In this document: one piece after another, positions 1 through 5,455 of the stretch
Layout: the number at the start of each line of letters is the position of its first letter
Position numbering within the stretch: position 1 is the first letter of the stretch
Source: Candidatus Auribacterota bacterium
GTDB lineage: Bacteria > Auribacterota > JAFGBW01 > JAFGJP01
Assembly: GCA_016929035.1 (NCBI GenBank)
Contig: JAFGJP010000259.1
Coordinates: 1-6,259, forward strand
Direction of reading: 5' to 3'
Length of the DNA: 6,259 nt
Made by a program: the position numbers and the translations under genes
Notes under the pieces: model-generated
The model's input: the letters and a program-made list of their open reading frames with translations, nothing else
The model's database searches: none
Told to the model about the DNA's origin: nothing

Positions 1-1221
1 GCCTCCAAAAAAGCGCGACACCTGCATCGGGATCTCGGCATAAGAGTAAAACATTTCCGGCAAAACAGCTATAAAAGCAAGAAAAACCGCGCCGGAGAGC
101 GTGATCTTTGTCATCACGTCATTAAAAAAATCCGCCGTGGCTTTTCCCGGCCTGATGCCGGGTATGAAAGCACCATTTTTCCGCATATCATCAGCCCACT
201 GTATGGGATTAAACTGTGTGGCTGTCCAGAAAAAGCAGAAAAAGACGATAAGTACGATATAGAGGATTTCATAAATCCAGCTGCCGGGTGAAAGCTGTGA
301 GCTCAAGGAGCGTATCCATTCAATCCCAACCATGCTTCCCACAGTTGCCGGAAAAAGAAGAATGGATGAAGCAAAAATGATGGGAATAACTCCTGCATAG
401 TTGACGCGGAAAGGGATATACGAAGCCTGTCCACCATAAATTTTACGCCCTATGATCCTTTTTGCGTATTGAACAGGAATTTTTCTTTGCCCCTGGCTCA
501 GCATGATGACTCCGGCTATGACAAAAAGAAAAACAGCCAGCATGATGATAATAAAAAACGGGTGCTTCTGCTGAGGACCTCCCGGTCCCATGGCATGCCA
601 GCCGATAGCAGCCGCTGACGGCAGACCGGAAAGAATATTGACCGTTATGATGATGGATATGCCGTTGCCGATGCCTTTTTCGGTTATCTGCTCACCGAGC
701 CACATAAGAAAGACCGTTCCGGTGGTCAGCGTTACCATGGTCATTATCCTGAAAAACCATCCTGGAAACGGAACGATGATGTGATTGTTGAAATTAGTCG
801 GATCTTCCAGCCACAAAGAAATAAAAAATCCCTGAAAAAGAGATAAAGCAACTGTGCTGTAACGCGTATATTCTGTTATTTTTCTTCTGCCGGATTCACC
901 CTCGCGCGCAAGCTTTTCAAGCGCGGGAATGACGGCTGTTAGAAGCTGAATGATAATGGAGGCGCTGATATACGGCATAATGCCGAGAGCGAACACCGTG
1001 GCCTTGGTCATAGCTCCGCCGGAAAACATGTTGATGAAATTAAAAATACCCCCTCCGCCCTGCCGGAAATAATCCTGGAAAAACTGATTCAACATAGCTC
1101 CGTCAACTCCCGGAGTCGGGAGGTAGGCACCAAATCGAACAACGGCGATGAGGCCGATAGAAAACAGTATTCTTTTGCGAAGATCAGGAATTTTAAAAAT
1201 ATTTGAAAAAGCTTTTATCAT
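1..1221 (-). CDS. secY: Preprotein translocase subunit SecY, 3' end cut by window edge
   Basis: SecY is the core pore subunit of the Sec translocon in the inner membrane and passes secretory and membrane proteins with SecE, SecG and SecA or the ribosome. I translated 407 codons without a stop. The usual length is about 430-450 residues, so roughly 40 C-terminal residues, including the last membrane helix, lie outside the window. Family hallmarks are visible: IPDLRKRI near residues 11-18, a plug/TM2 region around GIMPYISASIIIQLL (80-94), EYTRYSTVALS (117-127), GEQITEKGIGNGIS (176-189), the cytosolic loop GQRKIPVQYAKR (244-255) with YGGQASYIPFRVN (262-274), and AGVIPIIFASSI (276-287). About nine hydrophobic segments fall in the visible part. 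The start ATG (1219-1221) overlaps the rplO stop as ATGA, and AGGTGG lies 6 nt upstream inside rplO, so the two are probably translationally coupled. Its place at the end of the spc cluster is classical. Identification is secure. Confidence 0.98.
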   Translation of the reverse strand, partial: MIKAFSNIFKIPDLRKRILFSIGLIAVVRFGAYLPTPGVDGAMLNQFFQDYFRQGGGGIFNFINMFSGGAMTKATVFALGIMPYISASIIIQLLTAVIPALEKLAREGESGRRKITEYTRYSTVALSLFQGFFISLWLEDPTNFNNHIIVPFPGWFFRIMTMVTLTTGTVFLMWLGEQITEKGIGNGISIIITVNILSGLPSAAAIGWHAMGPGGPQQKHPFFIIIMLAVFLFVIAGVIMLSQGQRKIPVQYAKRIIGRKIYGGQASYIPFRVNYAGVIPIIFASSILLFPATVGSMVGIEWIRSLSSQLSPGSWIYEILYIVLIVFFCFFWTATQFNPIQWADDMRKNGAFIPGIRPGKATADFFNDVMTKITLSGAVFLAFIAVLPEMFYSYAEIPMQVSRFFGG

Positions 1222-1670
1222 TGTTTGCCACCTGTTATAACAATTTCACCGCCGGCTTTTTTCACTTTCTCCTCAGCTATCTTGCTGAAATACGACGCGT
1301 AGATCTTGCACCTGACCTTGATCTCTCCATCTCCAAGGACCTTCACAGGCAACTTTGTGTTTCGAATGATCCCCTTTTCAACCAGATTCTCAGGCCTGAT
1401 TTCCTGTCCGTCTGCAAAAACGTTGAAATCCTTGACGTTGACAATGGAAAAATGCTTTTTAAACGCATTGATAAAGCCTTTTTTAGGCAGGCGCCTGTAA
1501 AGAGGCATCTGGCCGCCTTCAGATCCTCTTCTCAGCGAATAACCGCTTCGAGATCTTTGTCCTTTGTGTCCGCGCGCGGACGTTTTCCCGTGTCCGCTTC
1601 CTGGCCCGCGTCCGACAATTTTTCGTCTTTTCCTCGAGCCCTGACTGGGTTTAAGCTCACTCATTATCAT
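1218..1670 (-). CDS. rplO: 50S ribosomal protein L15
   Basis: L15 is a large-subunit protein that binds 23S rRNA and is added late in 50S assembly. The 150-residue product has the standard length and layout: a basic glycine-rich N-terminal extension (GSRKRRKIVGRGPGSGHGKT, about 11-30), the GHKGQRSRSG block (34-43), EGGQMPLYRRLPKKGF (51-66), and a compact C-terminal domain ending in KAGGEIVITGG. AAGGGGAG ends 6 nt before the ATG at 1670 and overlaps the end of rpsE. A second in-frame ATG at 1664 would give MSELKPSQG, closer to the usual family N-terminus but 12 nt from the same site, so I prefer 1670. The gene begins one base after the rpsE stop, where rpmD is usually found. Its TGA overlaps the secY ATG. 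Confidence 0.97.
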   Translation of the reverse strand: MIMSELKPSQGSRKRRKIVGRGPGSGHGKTSARGHKGQRSRSGYSLRRGSEGGQMPLYRRLPKKGFINAFKKHFSIVNVKDFNVFADGQEIRPENLVEKGIIRNTKLPVKVLGDGEIKVRCKIYASYFSKIAEEKVKKAGGEIVITGGKQ

Positions 1671-1671
1671 T

Positions 1672-2172
1672 TTAAACTCCCCTTAAATCTTTGACCGTCT
1701 GCTTCAACACAAGACTGTCCAGAGCCTTAAATGTTGCTTTGACAACATTGACCTTGTTGTTCGATCCCATTGATTTTGAAAGAACATCCTTGATGCCGGC
1801 CAGCTCAATAACGGCCCGCACAGCGGCTCCTGCGATAATACCAGTTCCAGGTCCTGCAGGCTTGAGAAGGACTTTTCCTCCATCATTGACTCCCGTAACG
1901 TCATGGGCTATGGTATTTCCTTTATAAGAGATTTCGACCAGGCTTCTTTTGGCTTTCTGGATCGCTTTCCGGATCGCGTCTGAGACTTCATTCGCTTTGC
2001 CATAACCGTAACCCACATGCCCCCTTCTGTCTCCGACAACGACCAGGGCGCTGAAGCTGAATGTGCGGCCGCCTTTGACGACTTTCGCATTTCGGTTAAT
2101 CTCAATGACTCTCTCTTCAAGCTCCTGTGCCTCCTGCAGCTCTTCCTTTTCTTCAAATGCCACTTCGTTCAA
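1672..2172 (-). CDS. rpsE: 30S ribosomal protein S5 (TTG start)
   Basis: S5 sits on the solvent side of the 30S subunit near the mRNA entry and decoding region, and helps set translational fidelity. The 166-residue product has the normal size. An acidic N-terminal leader (about 1-20, rich in Glu) precedes the double-stranded-RNA-binding-like domain with GGRTFSFSALVVVGDRRG (34-51) and HVGYGYGKANEVSDAIRKA (52-70). The C-terminal domain carries KPAGPGTGIIAGAAVRAV (104-121) and GSNNKVNVVKATFKAL (136-151). The start codon is TTG at 2170-2172, chosen because AAAGGAGG ends 7 nt upstream. The next candidate, a GTG at codon 4, would be 16 nt away. Upstream lies the largest gap in the window, with paired hairpins. 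Downstream, rplO follows after one base, with no room for rpmD. Confidence 0.97.
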   Translation of the reverse strand: MNEVAFEEKEELQEAQELEERVIEINRNAKVVKGGRTFSFSALVVVGDRRGHVGYGYGKANEVSDAIRKAIQKAKRSLVEISYKGNTIAHDVTGVNDGGKVLLKPAGPGTGIIAGAAVRAVIELAGIKDVLSKSMGSNNKVNVVKATFKALDSLVLKQTVKDLRGV

Positions 2173-2179
2173 GATTGTT

Positions 2180-2187
2180 CCTCCTTT
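2180..2187 (-). promoter_or_regulatory. Shine-Dalgarno site of rpsE (supports TTG start)
   Basis: On the minus strand this reads AAAGGAGG, a near-perfect match to the 16S anti-Shine-Dalgarno. It is 7 nt from the TTG at 2172. It is the strongest argument that rpsE starts at TTG rather than at the GTG three codons further in. Confidence 0.85.
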
Positions 2188-2217
2188 TTAAACAGCAAGA
2201 TAATGCTTTTTCTTCCG

Positions 2218-2283
2218 TATGCCAGCTATCCTGAACCACGTGGGGTTCAGGACCGTAAACCCTGCGTGGTTTATGGCCAGCTA
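2218..2283. repeat. Paired hairpins between direct repeats in the rplR-rpsE gap
   Basis: The gap holds two adjacent perfect inverted repeats. Hairpin B has TCCTGAACC (2229-2237) pairing with GGTTCAGGA (2244-2252), 9 bp with a 6-nt loop. Hairpin A has TAAACC (2256-2261) pairing with GGTTTA (2268-2273), 6 bp with a 6-nt loop. A read on the minus strand matches B read on the plus strand at 12 of 14 core positions, so they look like inverted copies. They can also pair with each other: AACCACG (2234-2240) with CGTGGTT (2265-2271), and GGGTT (2243-2247) with AACCC (2258-2262). TATGCCAGCTA (2218-2228) and TATGGCCAGCTA (2272-2283) flank or overlap the pair as a direct repeat. No T-tract follows either hairpin on either strand, so it is not an ordinary intrinsic terminator. 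The function is unknown: an mRNA regulatory or processing element, or an inserted palindromic repeat, are both possible. Confidence 0.7.
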
Positions 2284-2655
2284 CTAAAATTTGATTCCTT
2301 CTTCTCTCATCCCGTCGGCGACTGCTTTGATTTTTCCATGAAATTTATAGCCTGCTCTGTCAAAAACTATCTGGCTGACGTTTTTCTCCTTCACCTTTGC
2401 GCCGACAAACTTCCCAAAGGCTTTAGCGCGCTCTTTCTTGCTTTTTAGATCCTTGCTAAGGCCGAGGAATTCTTTGCTGAGAGTTGAAAATCCTGTTATG
2501 ACCTTGCCCTCTTCATCATTCACGAGCTGGATATAAATATTGTTATTGCTCCGGAAGATACAGGCCCGAAGGCGATCAGAAACACCGAACAGTTTTTTTC
2601 TGATCCGGATATGCTTTTTTTTCCTTGCTGTATTTCTAGAATTTTTTTTAATCAT
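2284..2655 (-). CDS. rplR: 50S ribosomal protein L18
   Basis: L18 binds 5S rRNA together with L5 and helps anchor it in the central protuberance of the 50S subunit. The 123-residue product has the usual length: a very basic N-terminus (about 1-21), RLRACIFRSNNNIYIQLVND (28-47), which is the family's strand-forming core, and the conserved C-terminal FDRAGYKFHGKIKAVADG (98-115) ending in GIKF. The ATG at 2655 has GGGAG ending 10 nt upstream, a weaker site than its neighbours. The start lies 16 nt after the rplF stop. The gene ends in two consecutive TAG triplets and is followed by the 111-bp gap with paired hairpins. The usual position of Ala-Leu-Ala-Asp near the C-terminus reads AVAD here, a minor change. 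Confidence 0.97.
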   Translation of the reverse strand: MIKKNSRNTARKKKHIRIRKKLFGVSDRLRACIFRSNNNIYIQLVNDEEGKVITGFSTLSKEFLGLSKDLKSKKERAKAFGKFVGAKVKEKNVSQIVFDRAGYKFHGKIKAVADGMREEGIKF

Positions 2656-2671
2656 GATCTTCTCTCTCCCG

Positions 2672-3208
2672 TTAAGCGACCGTCTTGCCTGCCTTGCGCT
2701 TCACATGTTCATCCGCATAACGAATCCCTTTTCCCTTGTACGGCTCGGGAGGATAATAGTTCCGTATGCGCGCGGCCGTATCCCCCACTATCTGCTTGTC
2801 TATGCCGCTGACCTGGATCTCGACATTTTTATCCACCTTGATCTCGATTCCCTGAGGGATCGAATGGCGCACAGGATGTGAATATCCGATCTGCATTTCC
2901 AGAGTCTTGCCGCTGACATTGGCGCGGAAACCTGTTCCGACAATGATAAGCTTTTTGCTGAATCCTTTTGTAACGCCCTGCACCATATTCGCGACCAGCT
3001 TCCGATTGAGCCCATGCAGCGCTTTCATTTTCGGCGTGTCGTCGACACGCGTCAAAATAACAGCATTGTTTTCAATTTTAATCTGAATCCCGTCATTGAT
3101 CGTTCTCTCGATCTTTCCCCTGGGACCTTCAATATGGATCTTTTGTCCACTTAAATTACACTTGACGCCCCCTGGAATAACAATAGGTAATTTACCGATG
3201 CGTGACAC
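2672..3208 (-). CDS. rplF: 50S ribosomal protein L6 (GTG start)
   Basis: L6 is a two-domain protein near the factor-binding site at the base of the L7/L12 stalk. The 178-residue product fits the family. It has an N-terminal MSRIGKLPI, a first domain to about residue 82 with HGLNRKLVANMVQGVTKGF (65-83), and a second domain with GYSHPV (108-113), GIDKQIVGDTAARIR (135-149) and the signature PPEPYKGKGIRYADE (153-167). Small departures from the common pattern are LIIVGTGFRA in place of the usual LEIVGVGYRA, and VGD in place of VGQ. The start codon is GTG at 3206-3208, supported by AAGGAGG ending 9 nt upstream and by the exact fit of the N-terminus to the family. It lies 22 nt after rpsH. Confidence 0.98.
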   Translation of the reverse strand: MSRIGKLPIVIPGGVKCNLSGQKIHIEGPRGKIERTINDGIQIKIENNAVILTRVDDTPKMKALHGLNRKLVANMVQGVTKGFSKKLIIVGTGFRANVSGKTLEMQIGYSHPVRHSIPQGIEIKVDKNVEIQVSGIDKQIVGDTAARIRNYYPPEPYKGKGIRYADEHVKRKAGKTVA

Positions 3209-3217
3209 CTTATTGAT

Positions 3218-3224
3218 CCTCCTT
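3218..3224 (-). promoter_or_regulatory. Shine-Dalgarno site of rplF (supports GTG start)
   Basis: AAGGAGG on the minus strand, 9 nt before the GTG at 3208. It lies wholly in the 22-nt rpsH-rplF gap and fixes the non-ATG start. Confidence 0.85.
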
Positions 3225-3230
3225 GTTTCT

Positions 3231-3629
3231 CTACCAGACCTTGAGGAGAACTTCTCCTCCGATTCCTTTCTTTTTTGCTTCCATGTCTGTCATGACTCCC
3301 TGAGAGGTCGAAATAACAGCTAAACCCATTCCTCCGAGGAAAGGCTTAACCTCTTTGTTCTGAAGATAGACACGCCTTCCCGGCCTGCTTATCCTCTTGA
3401 GATTATTGAGCGGCTTGTGCTTGCCCTTTCCCTCTTTAAACTCAATACGGATCATTCCCTGCGTTTTGAAGTCAACAACCCGATAGCTTTTAATAAATCC
3501 TTTCTCATGGAGAATTCGCGCAACTTCTTTTTTCAAATTCGATGCCGGTATATCGACGCTTGTCTGCCTTGCCCGTATGGCATTGCGGATTCGCGTCAGC
3601 ATGTCTGCAATGGGATCAGTCATAGTCAT
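3231..3629 (-). CDS. rpsH: 30S ribosomal protein S8
   Basis: S8 is a primary 16S rRNA-binding protein (helix 21 region) needed early in assembly of the 30S platform. In E. coli it also represses translation of the spc operon. The 132-residue product shows the N-terminal DPIADMLTRIRNA (5-17), a basic middle stretch RISRPGRRVY (79-88), and the C-terminal signature GLAVISTSQGVMTDMEAKKKGIGGEVL (102-128), ending in VW. The ATG at 3629 is 12 nt from AGGAGG and a second in-frame ATG at 3623 is 18 nt away, so the first is preferred although its spacing is long. It lies 21 nt downstream of rpsN. I could not find an S8-like target hairpin near rplE, where the E. coli site lies; the rplX-rplE gap is only 10 nt. 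Confidence 0.98.
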   Translation of the reverse strand: MTMTDPIADMLTRIRNAIRARQTSVDIPASNLKKEVARILHEKGFIKSYRVVDFKTQGMIRIEFKEGKGKHKPLNNLKRISRPGRRVYLQNKEVKPFLGGMGLAVISTSQGVMTDMEAKKKGIGGEVLLKVW

Positions 3630-3650
3630 AGCGTCTTTTTTCCTCCTGTT

Positions 3651-3836
3651 TTACCAACTTGCCTTGATCACGCCAGGTATCTTTCCCCAGGAAGCAAGCT
3701 CGCGGAAACAAATGCGACACAGGTGAAAGCGCCTCATATAGCCTCTGCTTCTTCCACAACGCGAGCAGCGATTATAGATCCTGACTTTGAATTTCTGAGG
3801 CTTTTTCTGTCTTTCTATCAAACATTTCTTGGCCAT
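3651..3836 (-). CDS. rpsN: 30S ribosomal protein S14, short zinc-binding type
   Basis: S14 lies in the head of the 30S subunit and contacts 16S rRNA near S3 and S10. This is the 61-residue form with a zinc site: C24-x2-C27 and C40-x2-C43, inside NRCSRCGRSRGYMRRFHLCRICFRELA, ending in the family-typical GKIPGVIKASW. The longer form without these cysteines, about 100 residues, is found for example in E. coli. The ATG at 3836 has AGGAG ending 6 nt upstream. A 52-nt spacer separates it from rplE, the second-longest in the window. Its presence between rplE and rpsH is the normal spc order, so this is probably the main copy rather than a spare induced under zinc shortage. Confidence 0.98.
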   Translation of the reverse strand: MAKKCLIERQKKPQKFKVRIYNRCSRCGRSRGYMRRFHLCRICFRELASWGKIPGVIKASW

Positions 3837-3888
3837 TGTCAGCTCCTGTTACCTGATGTTTGTCAATATTTTTTGAACCCTACGCGTT

Positions 3889-4437
3889 TTAAGTTTGCTT
3901 TTTAAATGGAAAACCGAAAAGCTCCAAAAGAGCCACGGCCTCATCATCTGTCCGAGATGTTGTCACAACGGTTATGTTCATCCCGAGCGTGGTCTTGACA
4001 TCGTCAAGATTTATCTCCGGAAATATTGTCTGCTCCTTGATGCCAAAATTAAAATTCCCTCTTTTATCAAACGAATCCCTCTGAAGGCCGCGGAAATCCC
4101 GAATGCGAGGGATGGCGATATTGAGCAGCCGGTCGAGAAACTCATACATGATATGGCTTCTCAGCGTGACCTTGCATCCTATAGGAACGTTCTTTCTCAA
4201 CTTAAAGCCGGCGATGCTTTTCTTTGACCTGGTTATAATTGGCTTCTGCCCGACAATCAGGCTCAGCTCTTTTACAGCTGTATCAAGTTCAGCTTTATCC
4301 TGAACAGCCCTCCCCACACCCATATTCACAATGACCTTTTCAATCCTGGGGACAGCCATGACATTCTTATATTTAAACTTTTCTCTCATCTCGGGAATGA
4401 TTTCTTTTTTATACTTTTCTTTCAGCCTGGGCACCAT
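3889..4437 (-). CDS. rplE: 50S ribosomal protein L5
   Basis: L5 binds 5S rRNA with L18 in the central protuberance and touches the P-site tRNA and the small-subunit head. The 182-residue product is close to the typical 179. Conserved blocks are RLKEKYKKEIIPEM (4-17), VPRIEKVIVNMGVG (29-42), GQKPIITRSKKSIAGFKLR (63-81), RIRDFRGLQRDSFDKRGNF (111-129) and GIKEQTIFPEI (132-142). In the stretch before GQKP the family usually has a small residue such as Thr; here it is V62, a mild variation. The ATG at 4437 sits 10 nt after the rplX stop, and the gap is almost entirely the ribosome-binding site GAGGTG. The next codon is GTG, so a start one codon later cannot be ruled out. Confidence 0.98.
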   Translation of the reverse strand: MVPRLKEKYKKEIIPEMREKFKYKNVMAVPRIEKVIVNMGVGRAVQDKAELDTAVKELSLIVGQKPIITRSKKSIAGFKLRKNVPIGCKVTLRSHIMYEFLDRLLNIAIPRIRDFRGLQRDSFDKRGNFNFGIKEQTIFPEINLDDVKTTLGMNITVVTTSRTDDEAVALLELFGFPFKKQT

Positions 4438-4447
4438 TCGTCACCTC

Positions 4448-4771
4448 TTATTTTTTATCCAGAGATTCGTTGCACTTTTTGCAATATCTCAGCTTCTGGT
4501 CGTTCTCCATGAGCTTTATGCCGATCCGCGTCCTTTTCTGGCATGAGGAACAGATAATCTGCAGCGTTGAAACAGGCAGGCTTTCTTCGATCTTGATTAT
4601 CCCTCCCTTTGGATTATCCTGGGTCGGCTTCTGCTTTTTCTCAACAAGGTTGATGTTCTCGACTATAGCCCGATTGATTCCGTGAAAAACCTTGAGAACT
4701 TTTCCCTTCTTGCCGCGGTCCTTGCCGCGGATTACCTCGACTTCATCGCCTTTTCTCAGCTTGCACTTCAT
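4448..4771 (-). CDS. rplX: 50S ribosomal protein L24 with four-cysteine C-terminus
   Basis: L24 is an assembly-initiating 23S rRNA-binding protein near the exit of the peptide tunnel. The 107-residue product begins with a KOW motif, LRKGDEVEVIRGKDRGKKGK (5-24), followed by INRAIVENINLV (32-43) and the QDNPKGGIIKIE segment (51-62). The C-terminus carries C74-x2-C77 and C97-x2-C100, spaced like a small zinc ribbon. Many bacterial L24 proteins have a similar cysteine pair arrangement while E. coli lacks it. Metal binding is inferred from spacing only. In the DNA, the KOW motif contains a 12-bp-period repeat (4709-4730) coding for RGKDRGK. The ATG at 4771 has GAGG ending 6 nt upstream, in a 30-nt gap after rplN. 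Confidence 0.97.
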   Translation of the reverse strand: MKCKLRKGDEVEVIRGKDRGKKGKVLKVFHGINRAIVENINLVEKKQKPTQDNPKGGIIKIEESLPVSTLQIICSSCQKRTRIGIKLMENDQKLRYCKKCNESLDKK

Positions 4772-4801
4772 CGTCGTCCTCTAACCCTTCCTCTCCCTAC
4801 C

Positions 4802-5170
4802 TCAAAGAACCTCAGGGGCAAGGGAAATAATTTTCATGAAATTCTTCTCTCTCAGCTCTCTGGCTATGGGCCCAAAAATGCGCGTCCCTCTGGGGTTCTT
4901 CTGATTGTCAATAATGACAGCCGCATTGGTGTCAAACCTCAGTATTGTTCCATCTTTTCTGCTGATATCTTTTCGCGTCCTGACAATGACAGCCTGAACT
5001 TTTTCACCTTTCTTTACGGCAGAATTCGGAGCCGCTTCTTTAACAGATGCTGTGATGACATCGCCAATCTCCGCTGTTCTTTTTCCGGAGCGTCCGATAA
5101 CGCTGATGCACTGAATCATTTTCGCGCCGGTGTTATCCGCCACATTGAGATTTGTCCTCATCATTATCAT
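4802..5170 (-). CDS. rplN: 50S ribosomal protein L14
   Basis: L14 binds 23S rRNA at the subunit interface, forms an intersubunit bridge, and is the classical first gene of the spc operon. The 122-residue product matches the family length. It has NLNVADNTGAKMIQCISVIG (7-26), an almost invariant N-terminal block, and a central signature (60-88) with the acidic-glycine pair D73-G74, F79 and N82. PRGTRIFGPIARELREKNFMKIISLAPEVL closes the protein. The start region has three in-frame ATGs (MIMM). The first, at 5170, is 5 nt from AGGTG and aligns with the usual MIQM start. I see no promoter in the 30-nt gap after rpsQ, so it appears to be co-transcribed with the S10-type genes upstream. Confidence 0.98.
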   Translation of the reverse strand: MIMMRTNLNVADNTGAKMIQCISVIGRSGKRTAEIGDVITASVKEAAPNSAVKKGEKVQAVIVRTRKDISRKDGTILRFDTNAAVIIDNQKNPRGTRIFGPIARELREKNFMKIISLAPEVL

Positions 5171-5200
5171 AATATCACCTGCTCCCTGATCATCCTGCCG

Positions 5201-5455
5201 TTATTCAATTGATGATTTCTCTAAAACATCGATAATCGTCCATCTTTTATTCTTGCTGAGAGGCCGAGTGGGCTTAATAACGACAATATCACCGGTTTTT
5301 GCTTTGTTTTCCGGGTTGTGCACCAGATATTTTGTGGTTCTTGTAATCACTTTTTTATAGATAGGATGAATGTAGCGTCGCTCCAGAACCACCACAGCGC
5401 TCTTCTGCATTTTATCGCTGATGACTCTTGCTTTGTGGACCTTTTTCTTCGTCAC
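5201..5455 (-). CDS. rpsQ: 30S ribosomal protein S17 (GTG start)
   Basis: S17 is a small OB-fold protein that binds 16S rRNA early in assembly of the 30S body. The 84-residue product has ARVISDKMQKSAVVVLERR (9-27), IHPIYKKVITRTTKYLVHNP (29-48), and the C-terminal block GDIVVIKPTRPLSKNKRW (55-72). In that last block the family normally has Glu, Gln or Lys where P62 stands, two residues before RPLS, and the usual Gly before the KM motif is Ala here. Both are departures from the classical pattern but the fold-defining residues remain. The start is GTG at 5453-5455, overlapping the rpmC TGA as GTGA, with AAAGGAG ending 7 nt upstream inside rpmC. Coupling to rpmC translation is likely. Confidence 0.96.
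   Translation of the reverse strand: MTKKKVHKARVISDKMQKSAVVVLERRYIHPIYKKVITRTTKYLVHNPENKAKTGDIVVIKPTRPLSKNKRWTIIDVLEKSSIE

Noticed and set aside
1203..1694. 163-codon plus-strand ORF opposite rplO
   Set aside because: The minus strand clearly encodes L15 with all family blocks; the plus-strand reading is a by-product of its codon use.
2229..2273. Intrinsic terminator in the rplR-rpsE gap
   Set aside because: The hairpins are not followed by a run of T on either strand, and essential co-directional genes continue downstream.
2188..2283. Open frame on the minus strand after the rplR stop (32 codons to TAA), considered as an L30 remnant or extended L18
   Set aside because: L18 ends normally at GIKF with two TAG stops, the reading has no start codon with a site, and it does not resemble L30; an opening of this length is expected by chance.
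3861..3866. TTGACA on the minus strand in the rplE-rpsN gap, as a possible -35 box
   Set aside because: No TATAAT-like sequence lies 16-18 nt downstream; the position is taken by the rpsN ribosome-binding site.
3417..3905. 162-codon plus-strand ORF opposite rpsH and rpsN
   Set aside because: It spans two real genes and their gap on the other strand and shows no recognisable domain.
4438..4447. S8-type autoregulatory site near the start of rplE, as in E. coli
   Set aside because: The rplX-rplE gap is only 10 nt and is filled by the ribosome-binding site; I saw no matching stem with the bulged S8-target features.
4709..4730. 12-bp-period repeat of CTTGCCGCGG
   Set aside because: It encodes the RGKDRGKKGK part of the L24 KOW motif, so protein sequence explains it.
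4682..5212. 176-codon plus-strand ORF antisense to rplX, rplN and rpsQ
   Set aside because: It lies wholly opposite well-conserved ribosomal protein genes, has no matching family features, and no ribosome-binding site fits; it is a shadow frame.
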